Positions 35,350 to 43,958 are shown, counted from the stretch's first letter. The stretch: 64,000 nt of DNA from Paenarthrobacter sp. PH39-S1 (GCF_030063245.1 NZ_JASISR010000010.1:1-64000); one strand, 5' to 3'. Translations and numbers: made by a program. The notes: generated from the sequence alone by a model not told the origin.

Positions 35350-37089
35350 ATGAGCTCCATGGTCCCTATGTCAGAGGTGGATGTGCCGCTGGCTATGTTG
35401 CTGGTGGGCGGCCGTGGACGGTATTCCTCGCTGATCCGCCTGCTGCCACTGGCCGTCCCGATGATACTGACCGGTGCAGTCTTCGGCACCTTCTATCCCC
35501 AGCTCTTTGACGATCCCTTTTTTGCAACCGGCTACCTCGTGCTCTTCGCCACCATGGTCCTGGCTGCCCTGCTGCCCTGGAAGCGGCTCCCACGGAACGC
35601 TCCACTGCTGCTGCCGATGCTGGGACTGCTGGCCATTGGACTGGCCCGGGCAGGGTCCCAATCGGTGCTGGATGTGCTCGGCCTGATGGCTGTTTTTCCT
35701 GCCATCTGGTTGGCGACGTCGGATAGGTACCGTGGCGTTGCGGTGAGCACAGCTGGCACCGCCGCCATCGTCGTTGTTCCGCTTCTGCTGGCCGGATCGC
35801 CGGTCACCTCGCAGCAGTGGGCCCGTCTGGTGCTTCTCCCGGTGGTGGTGGGCGGCGTCGGCCTGACCGTCAGCGTGATTACCGGCCGGCTCGAAGCCCA
35901 GACCCGGGGGCTGCGCGCCGCGACCTCCCGGTTGATGGCTGCCCTTGCACGCACCGGCGAACAGCGCCAGCTGCTGCAGTCCATCCTCGACGCCGTGGAG
36001 GTCGGCGTCGTAGCCGTGGACGCCGAAGGCAACACGGTGCTGACCAACAACGCCGGGCTTGCAGCGGAACTGCAGGCAGCACAGCTGGCACAGCAGCGCG
36101 GCGCACCACGGGTGGAATGGGAGGCGATGGGCGAGGGAACGAAAGTCATGTTCGAATCGGACAGGCTGACCCCGATACCGCCGGAGCGCCGCCCAATCGC
36201 CAGGGCCAACCGCGGCGAGGTCTACAGCAACTACCTCTTTTGGACCGAGGAACAAGGCCGCCGGCTCGCCTATTATGCGACATCGCGTCCGGTCCGGAAC
36301 GCCGATGCGGGGACCACGGGGTTCGTTGTCGCCTTCGCCAACGTGACGGCTTTGATGGAGGCCACCGCGGCCCAGACCGGGTTCGTCGCCTCCGTATCCC
36401 ACGAACTGCGGACCCCGCTGACCTCCATCCTGGGCTATACGGATCTGCTGCGTGAACGGCTGGAGGAATCGGTGGTCGACCCCGGCCCGGAACTGGACAT
36501 CATCGAACGCAACGCCGAAAGGCTCCGCACCCGCGTGCAGGATCTGATGTCGGCGGCGGAGTCCACGCTCAGCATTACTCCGGTCCGGATGGATCTCACC
36601 GCCGTCCTGGACAACGCCGTCGAGTCCATTTCCCCCACCGCACAGGCCCGGTCCATAGACATTGTCAACCAGGCTCACCAGCCGCTGGTGGCGCTGCTGG
36701 ATCCGGAGCGCATCTGCCAGGTGCTGGACAACCTGTTCTCCAATGCCGTCAAATACAGCCGCCCGGGAACGACCATCACCGTCCGCTGCTATCCGGACGA
36801 AGCCGCTGGTCAGGCAGTCATCGAGATCGAAGATCAGGGAATCGGCATCGCCGCAGAGGATCAGGAGCATGTGTTCACACAGTTCTTCCGCGCACCCACC
36901 GTCCGCGATTCCGAGGCCAAGGGCTTTGGTCTAGGGCTCAACGTGGTCAAATCCATCGTGGACCGCCACGGCGGGTCCATTCGGTTGCTCAGCGCGCCGG
37001 GAGAAGGCACGACGGCGGTCCTGCGGCTGCCGCTGGGAGCCGCCCCGGTGGTGTCGGGCGCGAACCCGGCCGGACCGGCTAAGTCCTGA
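35350..37089 (+). CDS. Membrane histidine kinase 1 (PAS/HisKA/HATPase), paralogue of kinase 2
   Basis: Of 579 residues, about 25-180 form five or six membrane helices. A PAS-like sensor follows (about 205-330; VGVVAVDAEGNTVLTNN). HisKA has SVSHELRTPLTSILGY (His about 352), and the ATPase has NLFSNAVKYS, IEDQGIGI and GFGLGLNVVKSIVDRHGG. It closely resembles kinase 2 at 42.2-44.0 kb in membrane part, PAS and core. The convergent neighbour is a receiver-only protein similar to the receiver of the OmpR regulator beside kinase 2. It probably senses an envelope signal governing the TasA/SipW genes. Confidence 0.9.
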   Translation: MSSMVPMSEVDVPLAMLLVGGRGRYSSLIRLLPLAVPMILTGAVFGTFYPQLFDDPFFATGYLVLFATMVLAALLPWKRLPRNAPLLLPMLGLLAIGLARAGSQSVLDVLGLMAVFPAIWLATSDRYRGVAVSTAGTAAIVVVPLLLAGSPVTSQQWARLVLLPVVVGGVGLTVSVITGRLEAQTRGLRAATSRLMAALARTGEQRQLLQSILDAVEVGVVAVDAEGNTVLTNNAGLAAELQAAQLAQQRGAPRVEWEAMGEGTKVMFESDRLTPIPPERRPIARANRGEVYSNYLFWTEEQGRRLAYYATSRPVRNADAGTTGFVVAFANVTALMEATAAQTGFVASVSHELRTPLTSILGYTDLLRERLEESVVDPGPELDIIERNAERLRTRVQDLMSAAESTLSITPVRMDLTAVLDNAVESISPTAQARSIDIVNQAHQPLVALLDPERICQVLDNLFSNAVKYSRPGTTITVRCYPDEAAGQAVIEIEDQGIGIAAEDQEHVFTQFFRAPTVRDSEAKGFGLGLNVVKSIVDRHGGSIRLLSAPGEGTTAVLRLPLGAAPVVSGANPAGPAKS

Positions 37090-37137
37090 GGTCGAAGTCC
37101 GTCGGAGTCCTGAGATCAATGCCCGGCTAGGCTAAGG

Positions 37138-37530
37138 TCAGCGTCCGGCCGGGATATCGGGGTTGGCACGATTGAAGCCGCGGGCGATCCGTTCCCGAAG
37201 TTCCTTGGGACGGAAAGGTTTGGTCAGATACTCGTCGGCCCCCGTTTCCAGTCCCCGCAGCACGTCCAACTCATCGGAACGCGCCGTGAGCAGGACAATG
37301 AACGCATCGCTGAACTCCCGGATCCCGCGGGTTACTTCCAACCCGTCAATATCCGGCAGACCCACGTCCACCGTAACCACCGATGGTCGATGCGCCCGCA
37401 CGATGGCCAGGCCGGCGGCGCCGGTCGCCGCCGTGTGGACCACGAAACCGGCCTTCGTCAGAATGACCGAGATAAGGTCGCGGATATCCTGCTCGTCCTC
37501 GATGACGACGGCGGTCTCAGGTTCGTTCAC
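37138..37530 (-). CDS. Receiver-only response regulator
   Basis: The 130-residue protein is a complete receiver (VVIEDEQDIRDLISVIL, phospho-acceptor Asp in VVTVDVGLPDID, LLTARSDELD, YLTKPFRPKEL) followed by only about 15 residues and no output domain. It is strikingly similar to the receiver of the full-length OmpR regulator at 41.1-42.0 kb. GTG 37530 has CAGGAG at 6 bases. It may act as a CheY/Spo0F-like relay or phosphate sink for the adjacent kinase. Alternatively it is a duplicated regulator that lost its DNA-binding part. Confidence 0.87.
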   Translation of the reverse strand: MNEPETAVVIEDEQDIRDLISVILTKAGFVVHTAATGAAGLAIVRAHRPSVVTVDVGLPDIDGLEVTRGIREFSDAFIVLLTARSDELDVLRGLETGADEYLTKPFRPKELRERIARGFNRANPDIPAGR

Positions 37531-37551
37531 GGAGCTCCTGCGGTAGTTCTG

Positions 37552-38253
37552 TTATCGGCTAGCGCTGATATCGCGTGGCGCTGTTATCTGTGACGCCGTT
37601 GTCGGCGGGCCGGGGGCTGCGCGCGGCGCCCTACTTATTGCCGGCCACCCGTTGGGTTGCAGTGAAGGAAAATCCAATGGTGCTGGTCTTCCCTGCAGTG
37701 TATTGTCAGCCTCCAGTACTGCGGGCAGCGTGCCCGTGAAACGCAGGGCGTCTGTGCCGCCCGGGACCAGCGAGGTGAGGTTCTCCAGCGCTCGGTCGGG
37801 ACCGATGATCGGCGCGGAAGCCTGCACCCGCGTAATCGCGCCTGGACATGAGTAGGTGAAGCCCGGCGCTTTGCCCGCCTCGACCCATCCGGCCGGGCAG
37901 CTGTCCACCGCAATCTGAAGGCCCCGGGTCGCGTCGGTGTTAAGCTTCGAGGACGTCAGCGCCGTCGTCGTCAGCGCGACCTCGGCCAAGGACTGGCTGC
38001 CCGAGTTCTTCATAGTGGCCAGCCGCTGGACCGTATCGCCGGGAACCAGACCGCCGGCCTCCAGATTGAAACTGGTCCAGGTTCCTGCGGCGCCCAGGTC
38101 GATTTTCACCGTCCCGGCTTCAACCTTGGCGCCGGCCAACGTCGAGTCGGTAAATGCACCGTAGGTTCCCAGCCCTGCCACGCCGGCCGCTGCTCCAACC
38201 AGCGTCAACGACGTGAGAACTTTCCCAGCGGCGGTTTTGAGAGTGATACCCAT
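37552..38253 (-). pseudogene. TasA-like secreted fibre protein 1, C-terminal frameshift
   Basis: It starts with the SipW-type signal region MGITLKTAAGKVLTSLTLVG then GLGTYGAFTDSTLAGAKVEA. The mature part parallels TasA 2 (LVPGDTVQRLATMKNSGSQS). After ADNTLQG near 37690 the protein switches to a low-complexity 44-residue tail. One base out, the expected ending GKTSTIGFSFTATQRVAGNK appears, with a stop at 37631-37633. One missing G in CAGGGAAG explains it. If the shift is genuine the last beta strand is lost; if it is an error the gene is 37631-38253. ATG 38253 is equivalent to the TasA 2 start. Confidence 0.85.
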
Positions 38254-38304
38254 GATGATGGACTTCCGTTTCCCGGGTGTGGCCGGCCTGTACGTGTTCG
38301 GCGA

Positions 38305-38375
38305 GGACGGTCGTTGGCTGTCGGCTCCCAAGGCCGACAAGACCAACATTGCCGTGCCAACCTCAAGCCGCGACG
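38305..38375 (-). promoter_or_regulatory. Conserved tasA leader with hairpin, copy 1
   Basis: On the minus strand GGCTTGAGGTTGG, then TGTTGGTCTTGTCGGCC, a hairpin (TGTCGGC pairing with GCCGACA, 38319-38339) and CCAACGACCG precede tasA 1. The same elements in the same order precede tasA 2. One stem pair differs between the copies as a compensated change. Confidence 0.6.
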
Positions 38376-38452
38376 GTAGATACGATCAAGGATTCCGCAA
38401 GATTGGCCCAACCCCGTCGCTTTTCACGACAATGCCAACGACGACGTCCGGA

Positions 38453-38917
38453 TCAGCGGCAGGTGAACCGTCCGCTCAAGGGCAGTCCGGACCATACATT
38501 GGCGGTCCCACCCACCGGGTAAAGTCCGCGGATCTCGTAGGTCCAGGAGCCGACGGCGGGAAATTTTTCCTCGTACGATCCTCCGTTTTCTTTGCTCAAC
38601 GCGACCTTGGCTGTGGTTCCACTCGGGCGAACCACCGTGAGTTGAAAAGATGAAGCCCTCGGCACCGAGCCGACTGACGTCACGTTGATGCTCACCCGGT
38701 TCCCTGAGCAGGTGGCACTCACAGGCGTGTCAGCCGCGGGCGGGGCAGTCATAATAAGCGTGGAGGCGGCCATCTGGGCCGGTGCCTTGCCGACAAACGC
38801 CGCCTGCGCGATCCCGGGAGCCAGGACCAGCCCCACGGTGAGCGCCAGGACCGCGGCCACCCGGGTCCCCGGGCCCGTACGGCTCCGCGGGCGCCTGCTG
38901 CGCACTGCCTTGCTCAT
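38453..38917 (-). CDS. Small secreted protein of the TasA/SipW locus
   Basis: A 154-residue protein with a twin-arginine-like basic lead (SRRPRSRTGPGTR), a hydrophobic core (VAAVLALTVGLVLAPG) and a signal cleavage site near AQAAF. The mature part is an Ig-like beta fragment (VSINVTSVGSVPRASSFQLT, WTYEIRGLYPVGGTANVW) with one Cys pair candidate (TCSG and FTCR). ATG 38917 follows GAAGAGGAAA. It lies between hpt-like and tasA 1, all on the minus strand. It has no sorting signal. Possibly a fibre accessory or anchor protein; no family recognised. Confidence 0.75.
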   Translation of the reverse strand: MSKAVRSRRPRSRTGPGTRVAAVLALTVGLVLAPGIAQAAFVGKAPAQMAASTLIMTAPPAADTPVSATCSGNRVSINVTSVGSVPRASSFQLTVVRPSGTTAKVALSKENGGSYEEKFPAVGSWTYEIRGLYPVGGTANVWSGLPLSGRFTCR

Positions 38918-39028
38918 GATCAGCGTTTCCTCTTCACGTCGGTTGCAATACACTTCAGTTTCCAGCACCATCCGCAAGGGACCGGATGGAACGGCTCAAG
39001 ATCGTCCCAAGATTCATCCCGAAACCAA

Positions 39029-39424
39029 CTACGTGGCCATAGACAGCAGTCTGCCGTGCCCGAAACGGCCAGGCAATGATGTGTCCAAAGCGAGGACCAG
39101 CGCGCTGGTATGCTGTTCGACGCCGACGCCGGCACCTTCCGCCGCGTCATAGTCTCCGCCGACCAGTGCATTTTCCACACAGTGGCAGAGCTGCTCCATC
39201 CGCAATGCGCCAATCATGGAGGAGGTGACCTTCAGAGACAAAACGGCATCCATGGCCAGGTCCACGTCGCGTGCCCGAAGGGCATCGAGTATCCGACTGA
39301 CGCGGCCCGGCAGCAGGTTCAGGAAGGTGGACACGAAGCGGTGCACAGCGGCGTCGTTCTGCGTTTCCTCGCAAAGGCTTGCCAAGCTGGACAGCTCGAA
39401 GACGGGTTGAGCGACATCAGGCAT
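39029..39424 (-). CDS. Hpt-like protein lacking the phospho-acceptor histidine
   Basis: A 131-residue helical protein whose layout matches a histidine phosphotransfer domain: FVSTFLNLLPGRVSRILDAL, then DVDLAMDAVLSLKVTSSMIGA, then LRMEQLCHCVENALVGGDYD. In a working Hpt the third helix reads A-H-x-L-K-G; here it reads V-L-S-L-K-V, so the histidine is replaced by leucine. ATG 39424 lies within the end of the sipW-like gene (8-nt overlap), so translation is coupled. Located among two kinases and two receivers, it may bind a receiver without transferring phosphate. Confidence 0.72.
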   Translation of the reverse strand: MPDVAQPVFELSSLASLCEETQNDAAVHRFVSTFLNLLPGRVSRILDALRARDVDLAMDAVLSLKVTSSMIGALRMEQLCHCVENALVGGDYDAAEGAGVGVEQHTSALVLALDTSLPGRFGHGRLLSMAT

Positions 39425-40151
39425 TTTTGGCTTCGCGGCCCCGACGACGCGGTGCAACGGCTTTCGGTGCAGCGGCTTTCCCCGCAGGGTCTTTCTTCCA
39501 CAGGGCGGTAAGCGCGCCGACCAGCAGTACGGCCGGCGCCCCGTACATCAGAATCTTCAAAATGACCGGATCCCGCAGGGCCCGAATCGCGGTGCCCAGA
39601 AACGGAACGGTGAACGCGTGGCGGTACACCTTGTCTCCGGCGAGCGTGGCGGTCCACGGGTCAACACCGTTGTTTGCGTCGCCCTTGGTGCGCACGGCAG
39701 TGCTGCCCTGTGCATTTCGGCTCAAGTCGACCACCCGGTGCGTCTCCACCTGCTGCTCGCCGACCGGAATGTGGTAGGTGATGATGTCGCCGACCTTGAT
39801 GTCGCCGACCGGGACCGGAACGGAGACCACAACGTCTCCCGGGTTGATCAACGGCGACATTGATCCTGTGAGCATCGTGCTGGTCTGATAGCCCAAAACC
39901 CGAGGCCCGAGGGCGAGGAACAGAAACGCTGCCACCGCAGTTGCGACCAGCAGGGCCAGGAGCACTCGGACGGCGGCCCGGCCAATGCGGGTGGCGACAC
40001 CCCCTGCCGCAACAGTTTGATCCGTCCGTGGCGCATGGGCTCTGCCTGTCACGGCAGCGGGAGTCCCCGTGCCGGCAGGACCGTGCGTTGCGGGGGTCGC
40101 CACTGCATGGATATCCAGAGCGGTGCCGGGGCGGGTCAGTATGGCAGTCAT
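39417..40151 (-). CDS. sipW: SipW-type signal peptidase I
   Basis: The 244-residue enzyme has a Thr/Ala-rich cytosolic N-terminus, a membrane helix at about 60-85 (VLLALLVATAVAAFLFLAL), the catalytic Ser in MLTGSMSPLINPGDVV, and a second conserved block (ITYHIPVGEQQVETHRVVDL) where His replaces the usual Lys. That marks the ER/SipW class. A second helix lies near 190-215. It processes the non-standard signal peptides of TasA-like fibre subunits. ATG 40151 has CAGGAGAGA. It lies 49 bp after tasA 2 on the same strand. Confidence 0.9.
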   Translation of the reverse strand: MTAILTRPGTALDIHAVATPATHGPAGTGTPAAVTGRAHAPRTDQTVAAGGVATRIGRAAVRVLLALLVATAVAAFLFLALGPRVLGYQTSTMLTGSMSPLINPGDVVVSVPVPVGDIKVGDIITYHIPVGEQQVETHRVVDLSRNAQGSTAVRTKGDANNGVDPWTATLAGDKVYRHAFTVPFLGTAIRALRDPVILKILMYGAPAVLLVGALTALWKKDPAGKAAAPKAVAPRRRGREAKNA

Positions 40152-40200
40152 GGGGATCTCTCCTGTCCGGGGCGTTTAGTGAAGCGGGACCGCTGGGGTG

Positions 40201-40845
40201 CTACTTGTTGGCCCCCACGCGAGCAGTACCCGTGAAGGAGAAACCGATGGTGCTGGTTTGTCCTTGGAACCCGTTGCCGGCAGTGGTAGGCAGTGTCATG
40301 GTGACGCGCAGGTTGTCGGTGCTTCCGCTGTTCAGCGAGGTGAGATTGATCAGCGCGACATCAGCACCCACCACGGCGCGGGAGGCCAGGACCTGAGTGA
40401 TTGTGCCTGTGGTGGGGCAGGTGTAGTTGTAGGCGGCAGCCCCGCCGGCGGCCGCCACATTCGTTTCGGCCCAGGCCACCGAACACTTGTCGATGGTGAC
40501 CTGCAGTCCGTTGATGGGATCCGAGTCCAGGACCGACGACGGCGCAGCGGCAGCGGTCAACGTGATGGCCGAGAGGCCCTGGTTCGAGGCCGCATTGGTC
40601 AGCGTGGCAACGCGCTGAATGCTGTCGCCGGGCACCAGCCCGGCAGCGCCGATGCTCAGGCGGTTTGCGGCCGTACCCGTGGCGCCGAGCGCGATGCCGA
40701 CGGTTCCGGCCGAGACCACGGCGCTGGCGGCCGTCGAGCTGGTGAACGCACCATAGGTGCCCAGGCCGGCGACGCTCGCGGCGACTCCGACCAGGGTCAG
40801 GGAGGCGAGGACTTTACCGGTGGTGGTCTTGAGGCTGATACCCAT
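40201..40845 (-). CDS. TasA-like secreted fibre protein 2 (SipW-dependent)
   Basis: This 214-residue protein has a SipW-type signal (MGISLKTTTGKVLASLTLVG, GLGTYGAFTSSTAAS) and an all-beta TasA/camelysin-like mature part ending GQTSTIGFSFTGTARVGANK. TasA forms the protein fibres of Bacillus biofilms; related actinobacterial proteins probably form surface filaments. It is intact, unlike its paralogue 2 kb away, and lies directly upstream of the signal peptidase. The start is fixed by alignment with TasA 1. A conserved leader hairpin lies upstream. Confidence 0.85.
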   Translation of the reverse strand: MGISLKTTTGKVLASLTLVGVAASVAGLGTYGAFTSSTAASAVVSAGTVGIALGATGTAANRLSIGAAGLVPGDSIQRVATLTNAASNQGLSAITLTAAAAPSSVLDSDPINGLQVTIDKCSVAWAETNVAAAGGAAAYNYTCPTTGTITQVLASRAVVGADVALINLTSLNSGSTDNLRVTMTLPTTAGNGFQGQTSTIGFSFTGTARVGANK

Positions 40846-40883
40846 GGTGGCGGATTCCGTTTCTGTGCCGGACCGCGGCTGTG

Positions 40884-40950
40884 GCGGTCGTTGCTTGTCA
40901 GCCGCACCGGCTGACAAGAACAACAATGCAGGTCCAACCTCAAGCCCGGG
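40884..40950 (-). promoter_or_regulatory. Conserved tasA leader with hairpin, copy 2
   Basis: Minus-strand GGGCTTGAGGTTGG is followed by TTGTTCTTGTCAGCC, a perfect 10-bp stem (40894-40903 with 40909-40918, 5-base loop) and CAACGACCG. It is equivalent to the leader of tasA 1. The hairpin is about 50 bp before the start codon, so it is in the untranslated leader or acts as a terminator after the regulator gene. Confidence 0.65.
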
Positions 40951-41060
40951 CCATGAAGTGCGGCAGGAACGCCGCAGGATTTCCACAACTTTTTACCGGC
41001 GGGAAGCCGTCTACCGGCGAACGCGGCAGAGCAGGGGTCGGGCTTGCGGAATACCCGCGG

Positions 41061-42032
41061 CTACGGTGCCAACCGGTAACCGACCCCGCGCACGGTTTTG
41101 ACCCAGCGCGGGGACTTGGAGTTGTCGCCCAGCTTCCGGCGCAGGTTCGCCATGTGCACCTCGATGGTGCGCTCATCCGCGTCGCTGATATATCCGCCGG
41201 CGTCGTATTCGTCGTTGCGCAGCCGCCGCACCAGGTCGGCCTTAGTGCGCACCAGCTTGCCGCTCTCCATCAGGGCGTGCAGCAGGTCGAACTCGGTGCG
41301 CGTCAGGGCCAGTTCGGAGCCGTGCACCGCGGCGGTGCGGGTTGATCCGTTAACGAGCAGACCGTTGTGGATCAGGCTCCCCGACTCCGGCGCTTCCGAA
41401 GCCCCGCCGTGGGTCGCCGGTCCGGCGGCTGGAGGTTCGACGGCGGGGGAACCCGCCGCGGGTGGGGGCGGGGTCCCGCTTCCCGCCGGCCCGCTTCCCG
41501 CCGGCCCGCTTCCCGCCAACCCGCTTCCCGCCGGGCCGGCCGGCGGTGCAGCCGGCCCGTTCAGCGGAACCGCCGCCGCTGCAGCGTGGCTGGGGGACGC
41601 CGTCATCGGCCGTTCGCTTGACGACGCGTCAACAGAAGACGCGCCTTCAGCGGACCCGCCGGCCCGCGGGCGGCGCAGCATGGCGGAAACGCGCGCCCGC
41701 AGCTCGCGCGGGCGGAAGGGCTTGGTGAGGTAATCGTCGGCACCGGATTCGAGCCCGAGGAGGGTGTCCAGTTCATCCGCGCGCGCCGTGAGCATAATGA
41801 TGTAGCTGTCACTGAAGAGGCGGATCCGGCGGGCCACTTCAAAGCCGTCGATGTCCGGCAGTCCCAGGTCCAATGTCACAATGCTGGGCTTGTGCCGGCG
41901 TACCGCGGTCACTCCCGCAGCGCCGTCACGGACCGAATGGACTTCAAAACCGGACTGGGCCAAAATCATTTCGATCAGGTCCCGGATGTCCGAATCGTCC
42001 TCGATGACCACGGCTATCCGAGGACTGTCCAT
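41061..42032 (-). CDS. OmpR-family response regulator with a long repeat-containing linker
   Basis: The 323-residue protein has a receiver (about 1-120; VVIEDDSDIRDLIEMIL, TLDLGLPDIDGFEV, YLTKPFRPRELRARV), a disordered Ala/Pro/Gly/Ser linker of about 100 residues, and a winged helix (about 225-323; LALTRTEFDLLHALMESG, TIEVHMANLRRKLGD, KTVRGVGYRLAP). A usual OmpR linker is 5-20 residues; here a GSGPA-type repeat has expanded it. ATG 42032 follows GGGGAAACAG. It is divergent from kinase 2, its probable partner, and upstream of tasA 2 and sipW, its probable targets. Confidence 0.92.
   Translation of the reverse strand: MDSPRIAVVIEDDSDIRDLIEMILAQSGFEVHSVRDGAAGVTAVRRHKPSIVTLDLGLPDIDGFEVARRIRLFSDSYIIMLTARADELDTLLGLESGADDYLTKPFRPRELRARVSAMLRRPRAGGSAEGASSVDASSSERPMTASPSHAAAAAVPLNGPAAPPAGPAGSGLAGSGPAGSGPAGSGTPPPPAAGSPAVEPPAAGPATHGGASEAPESGSLIHNGLLVNGSTRTAAVHGSELALTRTEFDLLHALMESGKLVRTKADLVRRLRNDEYDAGGYISDADERTIEVHMANLRRKLGDNSKSPRWVKTVRGVGYRLAP
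41475..41534 (-). repeat. 15-nt tandem repeat in the OmpR linker
   Basis: Four copies of CCCGCTTCCCGCCGG (plus strand) encode the linker repeat GSGPA/GSGLA on the minus strand. In frame, one of several 15-nt arrays in the window. Confidence 0.9.
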
Positions 42033-42209
42033 TCTGTTTCCCCTATTGACGCTTAGACCGACACTGCCGAGCGCCGCAGGCCCTACGGCCCACGGTGTTT
42101 ACTCGTCTTATACTGACATAACGTCAATGAACTCTCCATTCGCGGACCTATATATGGCACTTCTATAGTGCACTTCATCCGGAGTGCCGTCCTGGGAAGG
42201 TCGAACCGT

Positions 42210-43958
42210 ATGTCAATCGGTGCGGGAAAGAAATCCAGCATGAGCAAGACCAGTCCCAACGCACTGATTACCCGGTACTTCTACCAGCGCTCGCTGCGTA
42301 TGCGTGTGGTCCTCAGCCAGCTCCCGCTGACCATCACGGTGCTGTTGATCGTAGGACTTTCCGCGGCATTCCAACCGGAGGTCCTGCGGGACCCGCTGTT
42401 CCAGATCGGGCTGTGGGGACAGGGCATCGTGCTGTTCGCATGTCTGCTGATTCCATGGGGCAGGCTGCCGTACCCCAGCTTCCTGGTCATTCCGTACTTG
42501 GATTTCATCGCGGTGGGCTTCTCCCGGCAGGGCAGCGCCACGACGCTCTCCGGTCTTGGCCTCTTGGCCTTGTTTCCGGTGTTCTGGCTGGCGGCCTCCG
42601 GTCTGGCGCGCAGGTGCGCCGTTATCGGTGGCACCCTTGCGACGCTGCTGATGGTCTGGGTCCCGATATTCCTGGCCCCTGGACCCATCACGACGCAGCA
42701 GCTGAGCCGGCCGGTGGTCCTACCGTTGATGATGCTGGCATTCGCCATCACCGTCGCCGTCATCACCACCAGCATGGATGCCCAGCGGGTTGAGCTGGAG
42801 GCGAAGGATGCCGAGCTGCGGTCCGCTCTCGAAGCGAGCCACGACCGCGAGCGCCTGCTGGACGATGTGGTTAATACCGTAAGCGTCGGCCTAGTGGCCG
42901 TGGACGCCGACGGGCACGACGTGCTGCTAAACCGCAAACAGCGGACGTTCCACGGTCTGGCGGCACCCGACGGCAACGCCGATCCGGCGGAGGCCGAACT
43001 CCTCATCTTTGCGGCCGACGGTTCCACCCCGCTGGCACCTCAGGACCGGCCGGTCTTCCGGGCAGTTCAGGGGGAATCATTTTCCCAGCAGCTGATCTGG
43101 GTCGGCCAGAATGGCGGCGCCCGGGCCCTCTCTGCAACGGCCCGGCCACGCCGGGACATAAACGGCGGGTTCGCCGGATCCGTGGTGGCTTTCTATGACG
43201 TCACCGAGCTGGTTTCCGCGCTGGCCACCAAGGATGATTTCGTCTCCAATATTTCCCATGAACTCCGCACTCCCCTGACCTCCATCCTGGGCTATCTGGG
43301 CCTGGCCCTTGACGATCCCAGCGTCCTGACCAAGGAGGTGGTGCAGTACCTTCAGGTGGCCGAACGCAATGCCGACCGGCTGCTGAGCCTGGTGACGGAT
43401 CTGCTCTCCACTGCGTCCAGGACCATGGAGATCAAACCGCGATTGACGAACCTCTCCGACATCATCGAGGACAGTCTTGACTCGGCTGGTCCGCCAGCCG
43501 CGGAGAACGGCGTCACCCTGCTCAACGACGGTCGGCAGCCGCTGATGGCGATGCTCGACGTCGGCCGGATCGGCCAGGTGCTGGACAATCTGATCTCCAA
43601 CGCCATCAAATATTCGCCCGACGGCGGTACTGTCACCGTCCGGGCCCGCACGGTGGATGGTTCGGCGGTGTGCGAGGTGCAGGATACCGGCATCGGGATG
43701 GACAGCGACGAGCAGGCGGGCGCGTTCAGCCGATTCTTCCGCGCCGGAGGGGCACGAAGCCGGGCGATTCCCGGGGTGGGGCTCGGCCTGCTGATCAGCA
43801 AGACCATCGTCGAAAACCACGGGGGCCGAATGCACCTGCAGAGCGAGCGGGATGTCGGAACCACCATCGGCTTCACCATCCCGCTCCATGGACCGGGATC
43901 AGCAGTCGGGCCGGACCCGGCGGCGGAGCTCACCCCGCTGGCCGTGCTGCCCGGTTAG
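42210..43958 (+). CDS. Membrane histidine kinase 2 (PAS/HisKA/HATPase)
   Basis: A protein of about 582 residues: five or six helices (about 35-180), a PAS-like sensor (VGLVAVDADGHDVLLNRKQR), HisKA with NISHELRTPLTSILGYLGLA (His about 350) and ATPase boxes NLISNAIKYS, VQDTGIGM and GVGLGLLISKTIVENHGG. ATG 42210 has GGAAGG upstream; ATG 42240 and GTG 42168 are also possible. It is divergent from the OmpR regulator with about 180 bp between them. It is paralogous to kinase 1 over its whole length, suggesting that the kinase/regulator/TasA unit was duplicated. Confidence 0.9.
   Translation: MSIGAGKKSSMSKTSPNALITRYFYQRSLRMRVVLSQLPLTITVLLIVGLSAAFQPEVLRDPLFQIGLWGQGIVLFACLLIPWGRLPYPSFLVIPYLDFIAVGFSRQGSATTLSGLGLLALFPVFWLAASGLARRCAVIGGTLATLLMVWVPIFLAPGPITTQQLSRPVVLPLMMLAFAITVAVITTSMDAQRVELEAKDAELRSALEASHDRERLLDDVVNTVSVGLVAVDADGHDVLLNRKQRTFHGLAAPDGNADPAEAELLIFAADGSTPLAPQDRPVFRAVQGESFSQQLIWVGQNGGARALSATARPRRDINGGFAGSVVAFYDVTELVSALATKDDFVSNISHELRTPLTSILGYLGLALDDPSVLTKEVVQYLQVAERNADRLLSLVTDLLSTASRTMEIKPRLTNLSDIIEDSLDSAGPPAAENGVTLLNDGRQPLMAMLDVGRIGQVLDNLISNAIKYSPDGGTVTVRARTVDGSAVCEVQDTGIGMDSDEQAGAFSRFFRAGGARSRAIPGVGLGLLISKTIVENHGGRMHLQSERDVGTTIGFTIPLHGPGSAVGPDPAAELTPLAVLPG

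Noticed and set aside
38254-41060. A c-di-GMP riboswitch upstream of the tasA genes
   Set aside because: The conserved leader has one hairpin only and none of the conserved GEMM bases; reported as an unknown leader instead.
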